From GCA-002726655 sp046582185 (GTDB taxonomy: Bacteria > Pseudomonadota > Gammaproteobacteria > Pseudomonadales > Azotimanducaceae), in the NCBI GenBank assembly GCA_046582185.1, contig JAYGEX010000028.1, positions 1 through 64,000 of the forward strand: DNA of 64,000 bases, read 5' to 3'. The notes beneath the pieces were generated by a model. That model had not been told where the DNA came from, did not search any database, and was given only the letters and a program-made list of their open reading frames with translations. Each line of letters starts with the position of its first letter. Position 1 is the first letter of the stretch. Positions 60,784 through 64,000 of the stretch are shown here, in pieces. Made by a program: the position numbers and the translations under genes.

Positions 60784-61524
60784 TTACAGCGCCTGAACAA
60801 GACGCCTCAAACCTGAAACATGGCGACGACTCACGTCGAGCTTTTCGTCAACGCCGCGCATCCTGACCTGATAGTGACCCGTGGAATCTCTTTCAAGGGC
60901 TTCCAGGTGATTCGTCATGACCAGGGCATTACGATGTATACGGACCAACTTGTCGCCAAACTCGGTCTCCAGCTCTCTTAAGGTATCATCAATCAGGACT
61001 TCACCATTCTCGTGGCGAACCGTCACATACTTGTGATCGGCCTGAAAGAATCTAACCTCTGTTAGTGGAATCAACTCGATGCCGCGGCGGGTCTTCGCAC
61101 TAATATGTGTTCTGCGCCGCTGGGCTTCTTCATCAACCTGCCCGGTAGCCATCTGCTTTTGTACTTTGTTTACCTGGCCAACTTTGCCCAGAGCATCACA
61201 CAATGCTTCCCGTCTTACAGGTTTTAATAGATAAGCTGCAGCATTGACATCAAATGCCTCTATAGCGTGCTCGCCGAAGGCAGTACAAAATATAACGGCC
61301 GGCGGAGATGCAAGTTTCGCCAGCTGATCGGCAGCTTGTAGTCCATCCATGCCGGGCATCCGTATATCCAACAAAACGATATCGGGCTCATACTCAACTG
61401 CTTTATTAACGGCCTCGTCCCCCGTTGCCGCTTCCGCCACAACGTCGTATCCCTCGAGTGTTGCGACCATCCTAATCAGTCTCTCGCGTGCTAATTTCTC
61501 GTCATCTACTACAATTACTTTCAT
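60784..61524 (-). CDS. algR: AlgR-type LytTR response regulator
   Basis: 246 residues from ATG 61524 (MKVIVVDDEKLARERLIRMV), which has a GAGGTGG SD; the frame from 61548 adds eight residues. The receiver domain has Asp7/Asp8 and the phosphoacceptor Asp53 in IVLLDIRMPGMDG. The LytTR DNA-binding domain is in the last 110 residues (RRGIELIPLTEVRFFQADHK, then LVRIHRNALVMTNHLEALER). In Pseudomonas AlgR controls type IV pili, alginate and virulence. It lies next to hemC, as there. Confidence 0.93.
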   Translation of the reverse strand: MKVIVVDDEKLARERLIRMVATLEGYDVVAEAATGDEAVNKAVEYEPDIVLLDIRMPGMDGLQAADQLAKLASPPAVIFCTAFGEHAIEAFDVNAAAYLLKPVRREALCDALGKVGQVNKVQKQMATGQVDEEAQRRRTHISAKTRRGIELIPLTEVRFFQADHKYVTVRHENGEVLIDDTLRELETEFGDKLVRIHRNALVMTNHLEALERDSTGHYQVRMRGVDEKLDVSRRHVSGLRRLVQAL

Positions 61525-61556
61525 TTCAGCCACCTCTTGGTTCTTCACTATGCCAG

Positions 61557-61574
61557 CCGAGGGTTAAGCCTCGG
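61557..61574 (-). repeat. Hairpin in the algR leader
   Basis: CCGAGG (61557-61562) and CCTCGG (61569-61574) form a perfect 6-bp stem with a 6-base loop, 33-50 bases upstream of the algR start. Confidence 0.4.
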
Positions 61575-61674
61575 GCCGCAGAATGTCCATACCAGCCAAG
61601 TTACTCCTTTCCTGATACAAAACTGCGACCTACCGCACAAAATGACCCATCCACTCCCCCTTAAACCCTGGAAC

Positions 61675-61690
61675 TGTGACCTCGGTCACA
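61675..61690. promoter_or_regulatory. CRP/Vfr-type binding site between algZ and algR
   Basis: TGTGACCTCGGTCACA matches the TGTGA-N6-TCACA consensus exactly and is fully palindromic. It lies about 150 bases upstream of the algR start and 28 bases past the algZ stop. cAMP-CRP (Vfr in Pseudomonas) control of algR is an inference from the site. Confidence 0.65.
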
Positions 61691-61717
61691 TTCCGGGAGG
61701 ATATTCTTCAGAGGCCT

Positions 61718-62758
61718 TCAGCCCTCTTCAGTAAGAGGATATTGAACGGTGGCAGTATATATCAAGTGATCCTGACTCGACTTTACGCTCGCCCTTTGAC
61801 CATAGATGGCCTCCAGGCGACGACGGGTATTGTCCAGGGCCATTTTGTTACCGAGTTCATGGGAGTGATTCTCATGGGCAACGGGATTAGTCACGACCAC
61901 CGTTAACATATCGTTCTTTTGAGTTATATCGACTGTGACCACGCCACCTTGAGGCAATGGCTGGATTCCGTGGTATATGGCGTTCTCCAGGAGTGGCTGG
62001 ATCGTTAGCAGGGGGATGCGTGAGCTGGCAGTATCGACGTGAATGCCCCACTCAACTGCCAGGCGGTCATCCAGTCTCAGACTCTCAATGTGAACATATT
62101 TTTCACATAGATCAATTTCATCTTGCAACAATACCGGTCGATCACTGCTGTCGTTCAGACTGGCCCGAAAAAGCACCGACAAATCTTCCACAACTTCCTC
62201 CGCAAGTTCCGGGTCGATGCTGATCAGGCTGGCGATGATGTTCATGCTGTTAAACAGGAAATGAGGCCGAATCCTCGATTGTAGCGCCTGAATCCGGGAA
62301 TTGAGCTCCGCCTGCTCCTGCTGCCGCAAGTGATGCTGGAGAAAGAAGTAACGAAATGCGATGCCCGTCATTACGGCTGAAATCATCAAATTGCGAATGA
62401 CTCTACCTGTCTGTTCCGCTGCCCAGTCTATATCTTCAACTAAAAAGAACCATTCTACGAATATGCTAAAGACCAGCGTCAACGACAAGATCAGCAGATA
62501 ACACACTATAGTGGCTATTGGCGTGGCAATGTTCATGAGATATGGACGTAAGGCACAAACCAGCGCTGCAGATAACAGGACGACCCATTGCACAAAGAGT
62601 GAAGTCAAGCCCAGGTCAATCCAGCTGAAGTTTATGAACACTGAATTGGCCATCACAACAACAAATACCAACAGCTCGGTGACCAGCACCAGGAACAGAA
62701 TACTCTGCGGCTCACACAGGTTAGGCAAGAAAAAATCTTCTTCGATCTTATCCGTCAA
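61718..62758 (-). CDS. algZ: AlgZ/FimS-type sensor histidine kinase
   Basis: 346 residues. About four to five membrane helices in the first 150 residues (FLVLVTELLVFVVVMANSVF, LFVQWVVLLSAALVCALRPY) are followed by a short coiled coil and a LytS-type His-kinase domain: the phosphoacceptor His in RIRPHFLFNSMNIIASL, and the N box in QPLLENAIYHGIQP. The G box is degenerate (GNKMALDNTRRRLEAIYG). It partners AlgR. The gene order argH-algZ-algR-hemC with divergent argH matches Pseudomonas. 193 bases separate it from algR. Confidence 0.9.
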   Translation of the reverse strand: MTDKIEEDFFLPNLCEPQSILFLVLVTELLVFVVVMANSVFINFSWIDLGLTSLFVQWVVLLSAALVCALRPYLMNIATPIATIVCYLLILSLTLVFSIFVEWFFLVEDIDWAAEQTGRVIRNLMISAVMTGIAFRYFFLQHHLRQQEQAELNSRIQALQSRIRPHFLFNSMNIIASLISIDPELAEEVVEDLSVLFRASLNDSSDRPVLLQDEIDLCEKYVHIESLRLDDRLAVEWGIHVDTASSRIPLLTIQPLLENAIYHGIQPLPQGGVVTVDITQKNDMLTVVVTNPVAHENHSHELGNKMALDNTRRRLEAIYGQRASVKSSQDHLIYTATVQYPLTEEG

Positions 62759-62818
62759 GGCTTACTCCCATGAGTCAGATGAATCTGGTGATTATGCCTG
62801 TTGACAGGGGCTTACTGC

Positions 62819-62824
62819 TATAAT
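62819..62824 (+). promoter_or_regulatory. -10 element (TATAAT) of argH
   Basis: A consensus TATAAT lies 33 bases before the argH GTG. A TTGACA at 62801-62806 is only 12 bases upstream, too close for a standard -35, so the -35 is uncertain. Confidence 0.5.
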
Positions 62825-62856
62825 CCCGCCACTTTTCAAACAGAGTAGATCTTGAC

Positions 62857-64000
62857 GTGGCGGAGATTTCAAAAAGATTGTGGGATGGCAGATTCACTGA
62901 AGCAACTGACGCTTTTGTTGAAGCATTCACCGCATCCGTAGAATTTGACAAGATTCTGGCTCCTTATGATATCCAGGGCTCCATCGCCCACGCAACGATG
63001 CTGGAAAAAGTCGGCATCATTACCGGCAACGAGCTTAGCCAAATAAAGCATGGCCTTGAACAGATCCTGGAAGAGATCACTGCGAATAAGTTTGAGTGGT
63101 CGGTGGCTCTCGAAGATGTGCATATGAATATTGAACATGCATTAACAACCAGAATTGGTGAAGTTGGCAAGACACTGCATACCGGAAGATCCCGAAACGA
63201 CCAGGTGGCTACCGATATTCGGCTGTATCTGCGCGATCAGATTGACCAGGTCCTCCTCAAGATCAGAGCACTACAGCGCGGCATTCTTGACCTGGCAGAT
63301 AAGAATATCAATACCATCCTGCCGGGGCTGACGCATTTACAAGTCGCTCAGCCAATTGTCTTCGCCCATCATCTAATGGCCTGGTTCGAAATGATCGACC
63401 GCGATTACGACAGGATGGTTGATTGCAGAGTGCGCGTGAACTCAATGCCACTGGGTGCGGCGGCGCTGGCAGGGACCAGCTTTCCAATTGACCGGGCGCT
63501 AACTGCACAATTGTTAGGCTTCGATAAGATCGCGCAAAATTCTCTGGATGCCGTTAGTGACCGGGATTTCGCGATCGAATTCACAGCCGCATCAAGCCTG
63601 CTAATGATGCATTTGTCTCGATGGTCGGAAGAATTGATTCTCTGGTCATCGCCTCAATTTGCCTACATTGATCTGCCCGACAGATTTTGTACCGGCTCGT
63701 CCATTATGCCCCAGAAGAAGAACCCGGACGTTCCGGAGTTGGTGCGCGGTAAGACTGGTCGGGTCTTTGGCGCGCTCACCTCACTATTGACCTTGATGAA
63801 AGGTCAGCCTCTGGCCTACAACAAAGACAACCAGGAAGACAAAGAGCCCCTCTTTGATACAGTTTCTACGGTGATGAATTGCCTGACAGCATTCACAGAT
63901 ATGATTCCAGCAATCGTTCCACAGATCGAAAATATGCGAAATGCTGCACTTCGAGGTTATGCAACAGCGACAGACCTCGCTGATTATCTCGTTGGTAAAG
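62857..64000 (+). CDS. argH: Argininosuccinate lyase, 3' end cut by window
   Basis: The reading frame runs from GTG 62857 to the end of the window (381 residues of about 465). It opens VAEISKRLWDGRFTEATDAF, then EFDKILAPYDIQGSIAHATM. VHMNIEHALTTRIGEVGKTL, HTGRSRNDQVATDIRLYLRD and the fumarase-superfamily signature GSSIMPQKKNPDVPELVRG are all present. It cleaves argininosuccinate into arginine and fumarate. It is divergent from algZ with 98 bases between, the same arrangement as in Pseudomonas. No ATG is available near the start, so GTG is likely. Confidence 0.96.
   Translation, partial: MAEISKRLWDGRFTEATDAFVEAFTASVEFDKILAPYDIQGSIAHATMLEKVGIITGNELSQIKHGLEQILEEITANKFEWSVALEDVHMNIEHALTTRIGEVGKTLHTGRSRNDQVATDIRLYLRDQIDQVLLKIRALQRGILDLADKNINTILPGLTHLQVAQPIVFAHHLMAWFEMIDRDYDRMVDCRVRVNSMPLGAAALAGTSFPIDRALTAQLLGFDKIAQNSLDAVSDRDFAIEFTAASSLLMMHLSRWSEELILWSSPQFAYIDLPDRFCTGSSIMPQKKNPDVPELVRGKTGRVFGALTSLLTLMKGQPLAYNKDNQEDKEPLFDTVSTVMNCLTAFTDMIPAIVPQIENMRNAALRGYATATDLADYLVGK

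Noticed and set aside
62801..62824. TTGACA plus TATAAT as a complete argH promoter
   Set aside because: The spacer is only 12 bases, too short for sigma-70; only the -10 element was kept.

Overview
The window reads as chromosome of a free-living, probably marine, gammaproteobacterium related to Pseudomonadales. The main reason is conserved core order: argH / algZ / algR / hemC / hemD / hemX / hemY at the right end, trxA-rho-flavin reductase, a Pseudomonas-type long isocitrate lyase, and rpoD with a gammaproteobacterial C-terminus. GC content is moderate and coding density is high. I saw no tRNA, rRNA, CRISPR array or prophage. The only mobile DNA seen is the tail of an IS1182-like transposase at the left edge.

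Layout. 0-3 kb is a decayed strip: IS end, a gene broken across frames, a VOC protein, a frameshifted PPOX flavoprotein, a Nudix hydrolase and a truncated rhodanese lipoprotein. 3-9.7 kb carries isocitrate lyase with a clear terminator, a nitronate monooxygenase, a YHS protein, a GMC oxidoreductase and a D-aminoacylase-type amidohydrolase. 9.7-17.3 kb (minus strand) is a catabolic cluster: serine hydrolase, NIPSNAP protein, two pairs of acyl-CoA dehydrogenases and an alpha/beta hydrolase. 17.4-24 kb has an MFS carrier with a Gfo/Idh/MocA oxidoreductase, then CBS, MATE, nitronate monooxygenase and PLP dehydratase genes on the minus strand. 24.3-31.2 kb (plus) is an operon of biotin-dependent acyl-CoA carboxylase (two subunits), a third acyl-CoA dehydrogenase pair and a TPR protein. 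31.2-34.8 kb has a second Gfo/Idh, an SDR and two uncharacterised proteins. 35-37 kb is rpoD, followed by 1.35 kb without a convincing gene. 38.3-40.7 kb has a thiolase-like protein coupled to a DUF35 protein, and cysQ. 41-48 kb is housekeeping (hslR, gshA, acpH, dsbB, ABC-F, methyltransferase). 48-52 kb has a YggN-like protein, an LLM flavoprotein, a possible ferritin-like protein and a TetR regulator. 52.3-64 kb is tetrapyrrole, redox and termination core: hemB, trxA, rho, flavin reductase, hemYXDC, algR/algZ and the start of argH.

How the genes work together. The accessory half looks devoted to breaking down unusual acyl-CoA or lipid substrates. It has three acyl-CoA dehydrogenase pairs whose C-terminal signature motifs are split between partners, as in the heterotetrameric enzymes of actinobacterial steroid side-chain catabolism. 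It also has a carboxylase and a thiolase/DUF35 pair. Isocitrate lyase fits growth on the acetyl-CoA this would release. The actual substrate cannot be told from the sequence.

Most notable non-coding observations: (1) a family of about 100-bp dispersed intergenic repeats, at least five copies, mostly sitting directly behind stop codons, two of them bracketing trxA in opposite orientation; (2) a gshA whose reading frame must begin at a non-canonical codon, best candidate ATT; (3) a perfect CRP-type palindrome between algZ and algR; (4) an operator-like palindrome between the TetR gene and hemB; (5) an unexplained region with a large inverted repeat upstream of rpoD.
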